From an uncultured Ilumatobacter sp. (GTDB taxonomy: Bacteria > Actinomycetota > Acidimicrobiia > Acidimicrobiales > Ilumatobacteraceae), in the NCBI GenBank assembly GCA_905182555.1, contig CAJJBX010000015.1, positions 1 to 64,000 on the forward strand: a DNA stretch of 64,000 nt. The letters run 5' to 3'. A program made the position numbers and the translations under genes. This document shows positions 11,196 to 21,519 of the stretch, one piece after another. Each line of letters starts with the position of its first letter. Position 1 is the stretch's first letter. Under the pieces are notes generated by a model. That model saw only the letters and a program-made list of their open reading frames with translations. It did no database searches and was not told where the DNA came from.

Positions 11196-12573
11196 CCGAA
11201 CAGATCGACACCCTTATTGTCGGCAGCCACGTCGTCACGATGAATGAGACGCGTGATGTGATTCGCCACGGCGCAGTCGCAATTCGTGGAAACACCATCG
11301 TCGACGTTGGTAAGCAGACCGACCTTGAAGCGCTGTACACAGCCAAAGAGACCGTCGGGAGCGACCGTTTCGTTGTCACGCCCGGGATGGTCAACACCCA
11401 CATTCACATTACGGGCGAACCGTTGACGCGGGGCTACGTCCCCGACGACACTCCGTTCGAAGAGAACGTATTCATGTGGCTCTGCCCGCTGTACTCGGTG
11501 CATACCGCAGAAGAGGAACGGCTGTCGGCCCAGCTCGCGGCCGTCGAGATGTTGAAGTCAGGCACGACAACCTTTCTCGAAGCGGGAACGATCCGTTTCC
11601 TCGACGAGGTCGTCGACGGACTCGTCGAGGTCGGCATCCGCGGACGAGTCGGTAATTGGGTGTGGGACCTTCCCCCGGAACCCGACGTCTACAAGCAGAA
11701 CACCGATGCAGCAATCAACATGTTGCAGCAGCAGTTGGTTGACCACGGTTCGGTTCCCGACGCCAGGGTGGGCACGTGGTCGACCCTGGTTGGTCACACC
11801 ACAGCGTCCGATCCGCTCTGGAAGGCCGCTCGGGAGTTGGCTGACGAGCACGGCACCGGCATGAGTTTCCACATGTCGCCGGCGAAGATGGACCCGGAAG
11901 GCTTCATTGCCGAGTTCGGTCAACGCCCGATGATCCACCTCGCCGAGCTGGGGATCTTGCGTGATGACGTTGCAATCACCCACTGTGTTCAGATTGACGA
12001 CCAAGAACTCGCCGTGATGGCCGAGAAAGTCGACGAGAATTACCGCCTCGCAAACATCGGAGGCATGACGGCGTCACTCAGGTTGGCAAATTTCCCGAGA
12101 TGGTGCAGATGGGTGTCAACGTCAGCATCGGCACCGACGGCAACAACGCATCGAACTACTCCGACCTCATGCGGGCGACCTATTTGGTGGCGGGGTTGTT
12201 CAAAGACGCCCGACAGGATCCTCAGATGTTCCCGGCCGAGATGGCCTACGAAATGGCAACGCTTGGCGGCGCCAAGACCATGCAGATGCAAGACACCATT
12301 GGCTCACTCGAGGTGGGCAAGCGCGCCGACATTGTGTTGCACGACACCGATCGACCAGAGTGGCGACCGCTACTCAATGTGGCCAACCAACTCGTGTGGT
12401 CCGCCGACGGACGCGGCGTGCACACGGTGTTCGTCGACGGTGCCAAAGTTGTTGAGAACGGTCAAATGACCACGATCGACGAAGGCACGTTCTACAACCG
12501 CTGTCAGATGGCCGGCGAAGCCATCACGGCTCGCTCCGGCCTGCCTGACAAAGCAAAGTGGCCGCTGCTCTAG
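11192..12573 (+). pseudogene. amidohydrolase (TRZ/ATZ/guanine-deaminase-like), frameshift near 12075
   Basis: ORF 11192..12469 (TPGMVNTHIHITGEPLTRGYVPDD) loses homology near 12080; ORF 12100..12573 (MVQMGVNVSIGTDGNNASNYSDLMRATYLVAGLFKDAR) carries the rest, with GVTQVGKFPEM readable just upstream. Confidence 0.85.
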
Positions 12574-12611
12574 ACCCGAAGGATCTGACCGGGCCGATTG
12601 ATAGGAATGGT

Positions 12612-13640
12612 ATGACGTTCGAAGCTGAGATTACGCCGGGCATGGCACCGGCAGAAGCTGTCGAACTCGGCTGTCTGGTCGAGGAGGCCGGTTTCGATCG
12701 CCTGGGAATTTCCTGTGTTGCGCTTTGGCCCGACACGTATCAATTGCAGGCACTCATCGCAGCGCGTACTGAACGGATCCACATTGGTTCCATGGTGACC
12801 AACCCGTACACGCGGCACCCAGCGGCCCACGCAAGTGCACTGGCGACGCTGCAGGAGTTGTCTGGCGGCCGAGCTTTCTGTGGGATCGGTGTTGGGGCCG
12901 GGCTCGAAGAACTTGGTATCGATTACCCCCGCCCGGTTCGAACACTCCGTGAGTCGATCACGGCATTGCGCGGCCTCCTTGCCGGCGACGAGGTGACGCT
13001 CAATGGTCAGGTGGTGAAGTTGGACAAGGCGCGGCTCATCCGGCCGCCAGCGCAGCGTGTGCCGATCGCGATCGGTACACGAAGCGAGGGTGTGATGAAA
13101 CTCGCGGGCGAAGTCGCTGACATAGCGCTCGTCGGAGCGCGGCACCTGACCCCTGAAATTGTGGCGCGCTATCGACGATGGCTTGCTGAAGGGGCCGCTC
13201 GGGCCGGACGCGATGTCGACGAGATCGAAGTGCTGCCTCGTGTCACCCTCTGCGTGTCTGACGATGAGGAGTTGGCGGTGAACAGCGTCAAGAGATTTGC
13301 CGCTCACTACCTCGACATCCTTGGCGACTATGGGCCGCCGGTCGATCCGGATCGTCGGCGCAAGATCGTGGCCACTCTCGATGATGCGACAGGTTGGTAC
13401 TTCGACTTGAACCGCTACGACCCACCGGAGATGCTCGATCTCATCGATGCTGATCTGGCTCGAAAGTTCGCCGTTGTTGGCACCCCTGAGCAGTGTGCCG
13501 ACCAGATTCGTGAGTTGCAAACGCTTGGTTTTGCTGGCGTCAGTTGCAATTTGGCAGCGGTCAACCGAGGGTCGATGTACGACGGTTTACGCGAAACCAT
13601 CGAGGGCAGCAAGCGCGTGTTGCAGTTGCTTGCCAGCTAG
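12612..13640 (+). CDS. LLM class flavin-dependent (F420-type) oxidoreductase
   Basis: EEAGFDRLGISCVALWPDTYQLQALIAARTERIHIGSMVTNPYTRHPAAHASALATLQELSGGRAFCGIGVGAG. Confidence 0.9.
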   Translation: MTFEAEITPGMAPAEAVELGCLVEEAGFDRLGISCVALWPDTYQLQALIAARTERIHIGSMVTNPYTRHPAAHASALATLQELSGGRAFCGIGVGAGLEELGIDYPRPVRTLRESITALRGLLAGDEVTLNGQVVKLDKARLIRPPAQRVPIAIGTRSEGVMKLAGEVADIALVGARHLTPEIVARYRRWLAEGAARAGRDVDEIEVLPRVTLCVSDDEELAVNSVKRFAAHYLDILGDYGPPVDPDRRRKIVATLDDATGWYFDLNRYDPPEMLDLIDADLARKFAVVGTPEQCADQIRELQTLGFAGVSCNLAAVNRGSMYDGLRETIEGSKRVLQLLAS

Positions 13641-14995
13641 CGGCGCGGCCACCTGGAAACTGATTCGACGCCGCTTCGCTTGCGAAGGGCTGCGCCTGCT
13701 GCGACGGCGTCATCGGTCAGCGCGCGAATATCGACAGTTACGAGTTCGCCCTCGGCAACAACGTGCTCGCCGGCGACGTAGACATCGCGGACCGACCGCC
13801 CATCTGACCCCCAGATCAACTGGAGGACTGGGTCTGGGCTTGCCGGAATCCATTCGACCCGTGTCCGATCGTGGACGACCAAATCGGCTTGCTTGCCGAC
13901 TTCGATAGAGCCAACCAGATCGTCGATGCCGAGTGCCTCGGCGCCGCGGATCGTCAGGAGTTCAAGTGCATCGTGGGCACCGAACACCGTTGGGTCGAGG
14001 TCGCGTTCTTTGGCCATTCCCGTGAACAGGGCGGCAGCACGAATGCCGTCGACCATGTCGCCAGCGTTCTCAGCGTCGCATCCCAGCGCAATGCGACCGT
14101 TCCGCTGCCAGATGTCGAGATGCCGGAACTTGCGCGAAAGCCCTTGACCCAGGCGTAGGTATGCCCACGGACATGACACGACGGCTGAGCGCCTTTCGAT
14201 CAAGAGGTCAACCTCGGCGTCGTCGATGTGGACGGCGTGGCCGATTGCCAGGTGCGGCCCGAGCACGCCGAGCGAATCAAGATGGACGAGCGGGCTGAGG
14301 CCGGTTCGAGCGAGATAGCTGTCGGTGTCGCTGGTGCTGGGTGAAAGATGAAAAGTCATCCCGACATCGCGCTCGCGTGCCAATTCGGTTGCGGCGACAA
14401 CCAGTTCGTCTGACATCAGGTCGTGGCCGACAAGGGTGACCCAGCTCGACACAAGGGGGCCAGTGATGAGGTCGAGCGCTGTGGTTTGGCGTTCAATCAC
14501 TTCGTCGACCGACCCGGTGAACGGTCCGTGCTCGATATCCCATCCCCACGTTCCGATGGTGAGGCGGGCGCCGACCTGCTCGGAGGCTCGTGCAATTCGG
14601 TCGGGGTGCGCAACAGTGCCGGCCTCGAATGTTGTCGTGATGCCGTTGGTTAACGACTCGGCGAGGGTCAGCGTGGCGGACAGTTCGTCGTCGTCGCCGG
14701 TGTGCTCGGCGTGGACCGGCACGACCCAGGTAAAGATTGCTTCGCCTGGCGCAAGGTTGTCGGGAATCGACGACTGGATGAGCCGGTCTCCTGTGAGATG
14801 TTGATGGCCGTTGATATACCCGGGGAGGACCAGATCGTTCGGCGATCCCGTTACCACCGCATCTGGGTAGATCGCCCGGACGGCGTCGAAGTTGTCCACC
14901 AGGGCAATGGTGTTGCCATCGACAGCAATTGCCCCATTGGTGAGAATCTCGCGCTGCGGATTCATCGTGACGACGGTTCCTCGGATGATTTGCAT
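13637..14995 (-). CDS. amidohydrolase (cytosine-deaminase-like metal-dependent hydrolase)
   Basis: MQIIRGTVVTMNPQREILTNGAIAVDGNTIALVDNF; VLPGYINGHQHLTGDRLIQ; SIEVGKQADLVVHDRTRVEWIP. Confidence 0.9.
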   Translation of the reverse strand: MQIIRGTVVTMNPQREILTNGAIAVDGNTIALVDNFDAVRAIYPDAVVTGSPNDLVLPGYINGHQHLTGDRLIQSSIPDNLAPGEAIFTWVVPVHAEHTGDDDELSATLTLAESLTNGITTTFEAGTVAHPDRIARASEQVGARLTIGTWGWDIEHGPFTGSVDEVIERQTTALDLITGPLVSSWVTLVGHDLMSDELVVAATELARERDVGMTFHLSPSTSDTDSYLARTGLSPLVHLDSLGVLGPHLAIGHAVHIDDAEVDLLIERRSAVVSCPWAYLRLGQGLSRKFRHLDIWQRNGRIALGCDAENAGDMVDGIRAAALFTGMAKERDLDPTVFGAHDALELLTIRGAEALGIDDLVGSIEVGKQADLVVHDRTRVEWIPASPDPVLQLIWGSDGRSVRDVYVAGEHVVAEGELVTVDIRALTDDAVAAGAALRKRSGVESVSRWPRR

Positions 14996-15057
14996 CCCCT
15001 AAAGTATGGGCCAAAGATCTCGCGTCAGCGACCTGGAGGGCCTAGCGTTGGCCAGAG

Positions 15058-15453
15058 ATGAGCACATCAGCCGACGTTGTTACCAGCTACTTGGACGCAT
15101 TCTCGCGAGGTGACCCAGACGAGATTTCTGGCTTTGTCGCGGAAGAGTTTCACAACGAGCACCTCAGCTCGATCGCATCGAGTTGTGTCGGTATCGACGA
15201 GTACCGCCGACGGCTACCCAACTTTTTGGCGACGTTCGTCGACCGGAGCTACGCGGTGCTTGAGCTCGTCGAGCAGGGAACAGCGGCGCACTCTCAGGTC
15301 GTTGTGCGAAACGACTTTACGGCCCTGTACGACGGTATGCCGATTGACATACCTGGCGTCATGTGGTTCACCGTCGAGGAGGGCTTGATCACCAAGCGCA
15401 CAGATGTGTGGGATAGCGGGATTTTCGTGGCTCAAACAGCGACAACTGACTGA
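15058..15453 (+). CDS. nuclear transport factor 2 / SnoaL-like protein
   Basis: TSYLDAFSRGDPDEISGFVAEEFHNEHL... YDGMPIDIPGVMWFTVEEGLITKRTDVWDSG. Confidence 0.8.
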   Translation: MSTSADVVTSYLDAFSRGDPDEISGFVAEEFHNEHLSSIASSCVGIDEYRRRLPNFLATFVDRSYAVLELVEQGTAAHSQVVVRNDFTALYDGMPIDIPGVMWFTVEEGLITKRTDVWDSGIFVAQTATTD

Positions 15454-16076
15454 GCCCACACGGCGAACAATGGGTCGCCGAATCCGCCTGGGTTGCGCCG
15501 CTGCGTGGTCGGCTCCTCAAAACCGGCGGTCATGTCGAAGTAGGTCTCGACGATGCGGCAGCGCCCGCTGTCGTCGGTGCGTAGCCATCCAAGAATCGCT
15601 TTCGTCGGAAAACAGCGATTCGAGAACGTGCACACGAAGATGCCGCCCGGTCGCAGCACCCGGGCCGCCTCGGCAAACACGTCGAGTGGCCTTGTCAAAT
15701 AGTCGACCGACACGCAGCAGGTCACCGCAGCGAACGTTTCGTCTTCAAAGGGCAGCGTCGGATCGACATTGAGGTCGCGCACCTGCTGTTCGTCGGCCAT
15801 TTGATTGGCAGCGAGTTCGGCGGCGTTCATGCCAGTGACGACAAGCCGCTCAGGTTTCGTCGAGAAGTGTGAGATCCACGATGAGCAGATGTCGAGCACA
15901 GGGCCCGAGCTCGGGCCGGAGAGGTTGAGTTCGTCGTACAGGGCTCCGACGGCAGCGATCGCGCCATCGTCGATGTGGGTGACCAACCGATCAAAGGCGT
16001 AGAACACCCCGTCGTTGGTCTCGTCGGTCCGGGAGAAGAACCCCGGTGGAAACGCTGCGTCGTGTCGTTCGTCCAC
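15432..16076 (-). CDS. class I SAM-dependent methyltransferase
   Basis: GPVLDICSSWISHFSTKPERLVVTGMNAAELAANQ; FAEAARVLRPGGIFVCTFSNRCFPTKAI. Confidence 0.85.
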   Translation of the reverse strand: MDERHDAAFPPGFFSRTDETNDGVFYAFDRLVTHIDDGAIAAVGALYDELNLSGPSSGPVLDICSSWISHFSTKPERLVVTGMNAAELAANQMADEQQVRDLNVDPTLPFEDETFAAVTCCVSVDYLTRPLDVFAEAARVLRPGGIFVCTFSNRCFPTKAILGWLRTDDSGRCRIVETYFDMTAGFEEPTTQRRNPGGFGDPLFAVWAQSVVAV

Positions 16077-16600
16077 GTCTCGACGATCTCACCGGCCTCG
16101 GCGTGTGCTGGGTCGAGGTCACTCCACCTTGAAGGCTGAGCCTGAGCCCGAGAGCCCGAGAGCCCAGTTGCTCAGACTGTCGAAGCCGCCCACAACTCAG
16201 CATTCCCGTCAGACTTGTGCGGCGAAGTCGCTGCGCATCTCGACGGCCGCGGCAAGTTCGTTATTGGTTGGCTTGTCAGGAATGTCGATCACTGGTGGGT
16301 CAGGCAGGCGAGTCGTGTCGTCGCAACCGGGAGCTGTCAACAGAGGTCCATTGGACCGAACCGTCGGAGTGTGCCCAACACCGATGAGACGTAGGAGATT
16401 GGCCAAGTAGGACGTTGCGCCAAGAAGGCTCTGCACACACCGGGCGGCGCCTGAACGTGGATGTCGTAGAACCCGTTGTCGATCTTGGTCTGTTTGAAGA
16501 GCTAATAGGCGCCCCTCTTCCCGATGCGAGGAACATCCTCATTCTTCCGCCCACGGCGTGTCATAATTCACAGCGTCAATAATCAACAAGAAAGAAAATC

Positions 16601-16954
16601 ATGAACGAATCAACATGGATCGAGCTCGGCAATCAAAACTCAGAACGGATGTCGAGGTCTCAATTGACGTACTTCATCTCCATGAGCGCGCTCACCGCCA
16701 CGATTGTCTTTAGTGGAAGTGGCTTCGCTCTCCTCCTCAGTGTCGCCGCAGTGGGAATTGCTCTCTATGGAATCCTGACCTTCGACGCGGCACAGCAAGC
16801 CAACATCCAGATGAGCCAATCAATGCCGGAAAGCGTTGCTTCAACTCCTGTCGGAGAAGCCATCGGCCAAGTGAATCAGTACCAGTTTTATCGTGCGACG
16901 AATGCTTTGTTTACCGCTGGTATCGCAGCGATTCAGATCATCGCTATTAACTGA
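16601..16954 (+). CDS. small hypothetical membrane protein (two predicted TM segments)
   Basis: 117 aa; SALTATIVFSGSGFALLLSVAAVGIALYGIL hydrophobic stretch plus C-terminal hydrophobic tail. Confidence 0.55.
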   Translation: MNESTWIELGNQNSERMSRSQLTYFISMSALTATIVFSGSGFALLLSVAAVGIALYGILTFDAAQQANIQMSQSMPESVASTPVGEAIGQVNQYQFYRATNALFTAGIAAIQIIAIN

Positions 16955-17008
16955 ACCGGCACGACTGCACCTCGGATCGTGCCGCCGTCGTAGTCGATCT
17001 CTCACCAA

Positions 17009-17160
17009 TCAGGGCCGAACCGCGTCGGCGAAGACCCTAAGCGGCTGAGTTGGGTAGGCGACCGACACACAGCACGCCACCGCAGGACTTATTTCGTCGC
17101 CTCGAGCGAAGAACCTCCGGTGGAAAAGTGTGTCGTGTCGCTCCTCCAAGTCCTGACGAT
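17009..17160 (-). pseudogene. decayed, internally deleted copy of the 15432..16076 methyltransferase
   Basis: LEERHDTLFHRRFFARGDE matches MDERHDAAFPPGFFSRTDE; AVACCVSVAYPTQPLRVFADAVRP matches AVTCCVSVDYLTRPLDVFAEAARVLRP; nucleotide similarity visible (gaagaacctccggtggaaaagtgtgtcgtgtcg vs gaagaaccccggtggaaacgctgcgtcgtgtcg). Confidence 0.7.
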
Positions 17161-17413
17161 CGAGCGCCCGGGGCCCCGGGCTCGTTTTGCCAAGGTGGCC
17201 GACGGCGGGCGCTGCAGCTGGGACGGTTTCCACTACCGGCACGGGTTTTTGCCGAAGGGCCTCGTCGACTTCTTTTGGGAAGGATGAGGCCACAGCTGCT
17301 GACAGGTCGTTCGAGACGGAGCAGACGCGCAACCCTCACTAGTGTCGAGAGGTGAGCGCGATGCACCGACTCCGGGTGGGTGTGAATGAACGACGTTGAA
17401 AAGGAATGCCACG

Positions 17414-18735
17414 ATGGCCGACACTGACATGAGTAGCGAGCAGAAGATCCAACCGCCGCCAGCGGACTTCCGGTCGCCCGAACAAGAGCAGGTCGAAAAG
17501 GGTGTCGGTGTTGCGCCGGCCGACGAACTTGGCATCGAAGACATCAACCCGCTCAATGCCAACCTGTTTGCTGAAGATCGCTACCACCGCTACTTCGAGC
17601 GCCTTCGCAACGAAGACCCGATTCACTTCAACGAGATCGAGACCGCTGGCCGGTACTGGTCGGTCACTCAGGCCGATGACATTAAGGCCGTCGAAGGTGA
17701 CTGGCAGACCTTTTCCTCGGCGAGTGGCATCACGTTGGGTGTTCCAACCGAAGCGCGCTCGGGTGCGGGGGCGCAAACGTCGTCATTCATCGCCATGGAT
17801 CCGCCCATGCAGCGAGCGCAGCGCAAGACGGTCACCCCAGCGGTGCAGCCGAAGAACCTCCAGAACGTCGAGCCGCTGATCCGCGAGCGCACGATCGATG
17901 TCTTGGAGTCGCTTCCCGAAGGTGAGACCTTCGACTGGGTCGAGACCGTTTCTATTGAACTGACCACCCGCATGCTGGCCACGCTGTTCGACTTTCCGTT
18001 CGAAGATCGCCGCAAGCTGGCTCGATGGTCTGACATCGTCTTTGCCATCCCCGAGCCGGGCGGCGTCATCGAATCGCATCAGCAACGCCACGACGAACTG
18101 GTCGAATGCGTGCACTACTTCTCAGGTCTATGGGAACAGCGCCGAGAAGCACCGGGCAATGACCTCGTCTCGATGCTCGTACACGGCGAAGCCACCAAAG
18201 ACATGTCTGCCACTGACCACTTGGGGAATCTGCTGCTCTTGATTGTCGGCGGTAACGACACGACTCGCAACACGATGACCGGCAGCGTCTACGGGCTCAA
18301 CACGTTCCCCGAGCAGTACGACAAGCTCAGCCGATCACTCACTAATTCCCAATATGGTCTCTGAAATCATTCGCTGGCAGACGCCGCTCGCCTACATGCG
18401 ACGCACGGCAAAAGTTGATACCGAGTTAAACGGGCAAAATATTGGAGGGTGACCAGCTGCTCATGTGGTACCTATCGGCGAACCGCGACGCCAACATTTT
18501 TGAGAACCCCGACAGCATTGACATCGAACGGCACAACGCATCCGATCACCTCTCGTTCGGGTTCGGCGTGCATCGCTGTATGGGCCTCCGTTTGGCCGAG
18601 ATGCAACTCCGGATCCTGTGGGAAGAGATCTTGGAACGATTTGAAAGAATCGAAATACAGGCCGAACCAACCCGCACGCTCTCGTCGTTCGTTCATGGCT
18701 ACGCCAGCCTCCCGGTGACGGTCACGCGAAAGTGA
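17414..18735 (+). pseudogene. cytochrome P450, disrupted by frameshifts near 18325 and 18440
   Basis: ORF 17396..18364 has NLLLLIVGGNDTTRNTMTGS; frame-shifted SLIPNMVSEIIRWQTPLAYMRRTA; ORF 18442..18735 has heme loop FGFGVHRCMGLRLAEMQLRILWEEI. Confidence 0.85.
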
Positions 18736-18742
18736 ATTTTGC

Positions 18743-19181
18743 ATGGAAGTGAACCCGATCGATCTTTCCGAAGGGCTCGCGTTCGCTGCGGGCGTGCGCG
18801 AGGGAACCCTGATCACACTTCGTCGTGATGGCCGCCCACAATCTTCCGACGTGCACCATGGCGTCGACGGCGACACGATCGTCTTCTCGGTGCACTCGAG
18901 CTTGCAGGGTCTACAACGTCGAACGGGACCAGCGCGTCGTGTACCACGTGTCGCACGAGGGCAGCTATCTCAGTTTTGATGGAACTGCTGTTGTCAGCCC
19001 GATCGCGACGGAGACGCACGGGCCCGCAATGGACACGCTGGTCGGCGCCTTTTGTGCAGTCTCCGGCAAGGACCATCCCGACTGGGACGAGTTCCGCAAC
19101 GCCATGGTCCGCGAGCGGCGGCGAGCGATCATCGTCACGCCGACCAACGCGATCGGGCTGATCCGTCCGGTGTGGCGCTGA
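18743..19181 (+). pseudogene. PPOX-class (F420/FMN-binding) protein, frameshift near 18905
   Basis: N-part EGTLITLRRDGRPQSSDVHHGVDGDTIVFSV in one frame, VYNVERDQRVVYHVSHEGSYLSFDGTAVVSPI in another. Confidence 0.75.
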
Positions 19182-19236
19182 ACTCTCTCGCCGAACTGAT
19201 TCTAGATTTCTCGCTGAGGCGTTCCCTGAAAGAGCG

Positions 19237-19553
19237 TTACTGAGCAGTCCACCCGCCGTCGACAGGCAGGATGACGCCGTTCACCATGGCCGCAGCATCT
19301 GACGCGAGGTAAATGACGGCGCCGGCAACGTCAGCAATCGTGCCGACATTGCCCATCGGAATCCGATCGACGACGCCCCGTCGGAACTCGGGGTCGTCGA
19401 GGCGCTCGGCGGTTCCGGGCGTGTAAATGAAGGTCGGAGCAACGGCGTTCACGGTGATGCCGAGCGGCCCCCATTCCAAGGCGAGCACGCGAACCAGTTG
19501 GTTGACGGCACCCTTCGAAGCGCAGTACACGGCATGGTCGCGAATGCCGACGA
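19237..19553 (-). pseudogene. 3' fragment of short-chain dehydrogenase/reductase (N-terminal half missing)
   Basis: VGIRDHAVYCASKGAVNQLVRVLALEWGPLGITVNAVAPTFIYTPGTAERLDDPEFRRGVVDRIPMGNVGTIADVAGAVIYLASDAAAMVNGVILPVDGGW; no Rossmann GxxxGxG upstream. Confidence 0.82.
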
Positions 19554-19750
19554 GTACACGTCGCAATTCATCCACTCGCTTCAAGTCTACCAGACCGTGG
19601 TCGCCGACCCAATGCCCGAGCACGACGACGCGTACAGGCGCGACATGCGCCTTGCCGCGCTGGTGCACGACTTCGGCAAGCTGCTGACGGTCTTCGGCGA
19701 GCGCGACGAGCACGTCGACACGACCGTGCTGCTGCGCGACATCGTTCTCA
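19535..19750 (+). pseudogene. internal fragment of an HD-domain / myo-inositol-oxygenase-like protein
   Basis: NADEYTSQFIHSLQVYQTVVADPMPEHDDAYRRDMRLAALVHDFGKLLTVFGERDEHVDT; LVHDFGKLL HD motif; neither terminus present. Confidence 0.5.
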
Positions 19751-19833
19751 CTCGCTGCGCCGGCTGGAAGGCTCGGCTGGCCTGATGGCTGGCTCCGAAG
19801 CAGGCGTCGGTCGGTGCCGATCACTACGGTCAG

Positions 19834-20376
19834 ATGATGGACCGCATTGAGATCGAGATCAAACTCAACCGTGACCGCGCCTGGTTGCTCGAGCGTCTTG
19901 GGGCGATGTCCGAAGACGAGTTGACTACGCCGCGCACGTTCAGCGAGCACGATGCCGAGAGCCGTTGGTCCTTTGCTGACCACTTCGTCCACACCACGCT
20001 GATCGAACAGAACTGGAACGCGATGTTCCGCCGTCACGTCGGTGGCGACCAGGGTCTCGCTCCACGTCTGAACAGCGACGGTTCGCAACAGACGATGGAA
20101 GAGATCATGGCGTCGATCCACGGGTGGACCGAAGAATGGAAGGGTGAGCACAACGGCAAGCCGTTCGCCGAACTCGTGCGTATTGGCCAGGCCGTGCGTG
20201 CCGACACGATCGCGTTGCTCGCCGAACTGTCCGACGATGATCTTGCCTCGAAGATCCCCGGCGCACCCTGGTCAGACGGCACAGTCGGCGGGATCATGGC
20301 GGCCAACGCCGACCACGGCCGGATGCACTACGGCTGGGCCGAAGAAGACCCGGTCGGCGCCGCTCACTCGAACTGA
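19834..20376 (+). CDS. DinB / maleylpyruvate-isomerase-fold protein
   Basis: RDRAWLLERLGAMSEDELTTPRTFSEHDAESRWSFADHFVHTTLIEQNW ... MAANADHGRMHYGWAEED. Confidence 0.7.
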   Translation: MMDRIEIEIKLNRDRAWLLERLGAMSEDELTTPRTFSEHDAESRWSFADHFVHTTLIEQNWNAMFRRHVGGDQGLAPRLNSDGSQQTMEEIMASIHGWTEEWKGEHNGKPFAELVRIGQAVRADTIALLAELSDDDLASKIPGAPWSDGTVGGIMAANADHGRMHYGWAEEDPVGAAHSN

Positions 20377-20411
20377 CCGTCAGCCGCCTGCGCCGACTCA
20401 GCGCTGCAGGT

Positions 20412-21449
20412 TCAGTCGATCCAGGCTTTGACAGCTGACATGTCGTGGAGGGCGTTGGCGCCGGTGGCGTTCACGGTGAGGTGGGTGACGCCGACCTGCT
20501 TGTAGACGGAGAGGCGTTCCTTAATGTGTGCTTCGGTGCCGATCAGGTTTGCCGAGTCGACGTACTCGTCGGGCACCGCAGCCATGGCTTCAGCGCGCTG
20601 ACCACCGAGGAAGAGGTCTTGGATTTTCTCGGCCTCTTCTTCCCAGCCGTACCGGCGGAACAGGTCGTTGTAGTAGTTCTTCGACTTGGCTCCCATGCCC
20701 CCGACGTAGAAGCCGACGTGGCTGCGTGCACCTTCGCGGGCACCGGCGACGTCTTCACCTTCGCCGATGGCGAGTTGGGCATCGCCGAAGATGCTGAGCG
20801 GGCCGAGGTCGGCCGAGCGCTTCGCGTTGCCAGCCGCAAGTGCCTCGCCCCACACGCGGTCGAAGCGGTCGGGCACGAAGTGGATGGGCTGCCAGCCGTC
20901 GGCGATCTCGGCAGTCATCTCGACGTTGCTCGGACCGATCGATGCGATCACGATTGGAATCTCGGGGCGTGCGATGCGGTTCATGAACTTCAGCGGCTTG
21001 CCGAGGCCTGTGCCCTCATTTGCGGGGAGGGGTAGCGATACTGCCTTGCCGTCGTGGACGACCTTGTCGCCAGACCAGACCTTGCGGCAGATGTCGACGG
21101 TGTCGCGGGTGCGTCCGAGCGGACGCTTGAACGGCAAGCCATGCCACCCCTCGACGACCTGTGCGCCGGACGTACCGATGCCGAGCGTGAACCGCCCGCC
21201 GGACAGCGCGTCGATGGTCGCAGCGGTCTGCGCGATGAGTGCGGGGGACCGTGAGTAAACATTGACGATGCCAGTCATCAATTCGATGCGTTCGGTCTTC
21301 GCGGCGATGTAGCCGAGCACCGATACCTGATCGAATCCGTAAATTTCAGGGACGAGCACCAAGTCGACGCCAGCGGCCTCGAGGTCGACGATCTTGGATG
21401 CGAATCGCTCGACATTGCCGTCGAACATCATTGCGGTACAGAGTTTCAT
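20412..21449 (-). CDS. LLM class F420-dependent oxidoreductase
   Basis: MKLCTAMMFDGNVERFASKIVDLEAAGVDLVLVPEIYGFDQVSVLGYIAAKTERIELMTGIVNVYSRSPALIAQTAATIDALSGGRFTLGIGTSG. Confidence 0.92.
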   Translation of the reverse strand: MKLCTAMMFDGNVERFASKIVDLEAAGVDLVLVPEIYGFDQVSVLGYIAAKTERIELMTGIVNVYSRSPALIAQTAATIDALSGGRFTLGIGTSGAQVVEGWHGLPFKRPLGRTRDTVDICRKVWSGDKVVHDGKAVSLPLPANEGTGLGKPLKFMNRIARPEIPIVIASIGPSNVEMTAEIADGWQPIHFVPDRFDRVWGEALAAGNAKRSADLGPLSIFGDAQLAIGEGEDVAGAREGARSHVGFYVGGMGAKSKNYYNDLFRRYGWEEEAEKIQDLFLGGQRAEAMAAVPDEYVDSANLIGTEAHIKERLSVYKQVGVTHLTVNATGANALHDMSAVKAWID

Positions 21450-21463
21450 GTGGTTCCTTGCGT

Positions 21464-21495
21464 GGCGTGTTGGCGTGTTGGCGTGTTGGCGTGTG
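21464..21495. repeat. 8-bp tandem repeat (GGCGTGTT)x3 plus GGCGTGTG in the 5' leader of the LLM gene
   Basis: ggcgtgttggcgtgttggcgtgttggcgtgtg read directly. Confidence 0.9.
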
Positions 21496-21519
21496 GTCGG
21501 CGTTGATGGCGCGATGTGG

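Noticed and set aside
16209-16554. Small ORFs on both strands in the methyltransferase-duplication gap
   Set aside because: Short, overlapping, no motif; not separable from chance ORFs.
19554-20151. N-terminal part of 304-aa ORF 19237..20151 as SDR N-terminus
   Set aside because: No Rossmann glycine motif; it is antisense to the HD fragment and the DinB-like gene.
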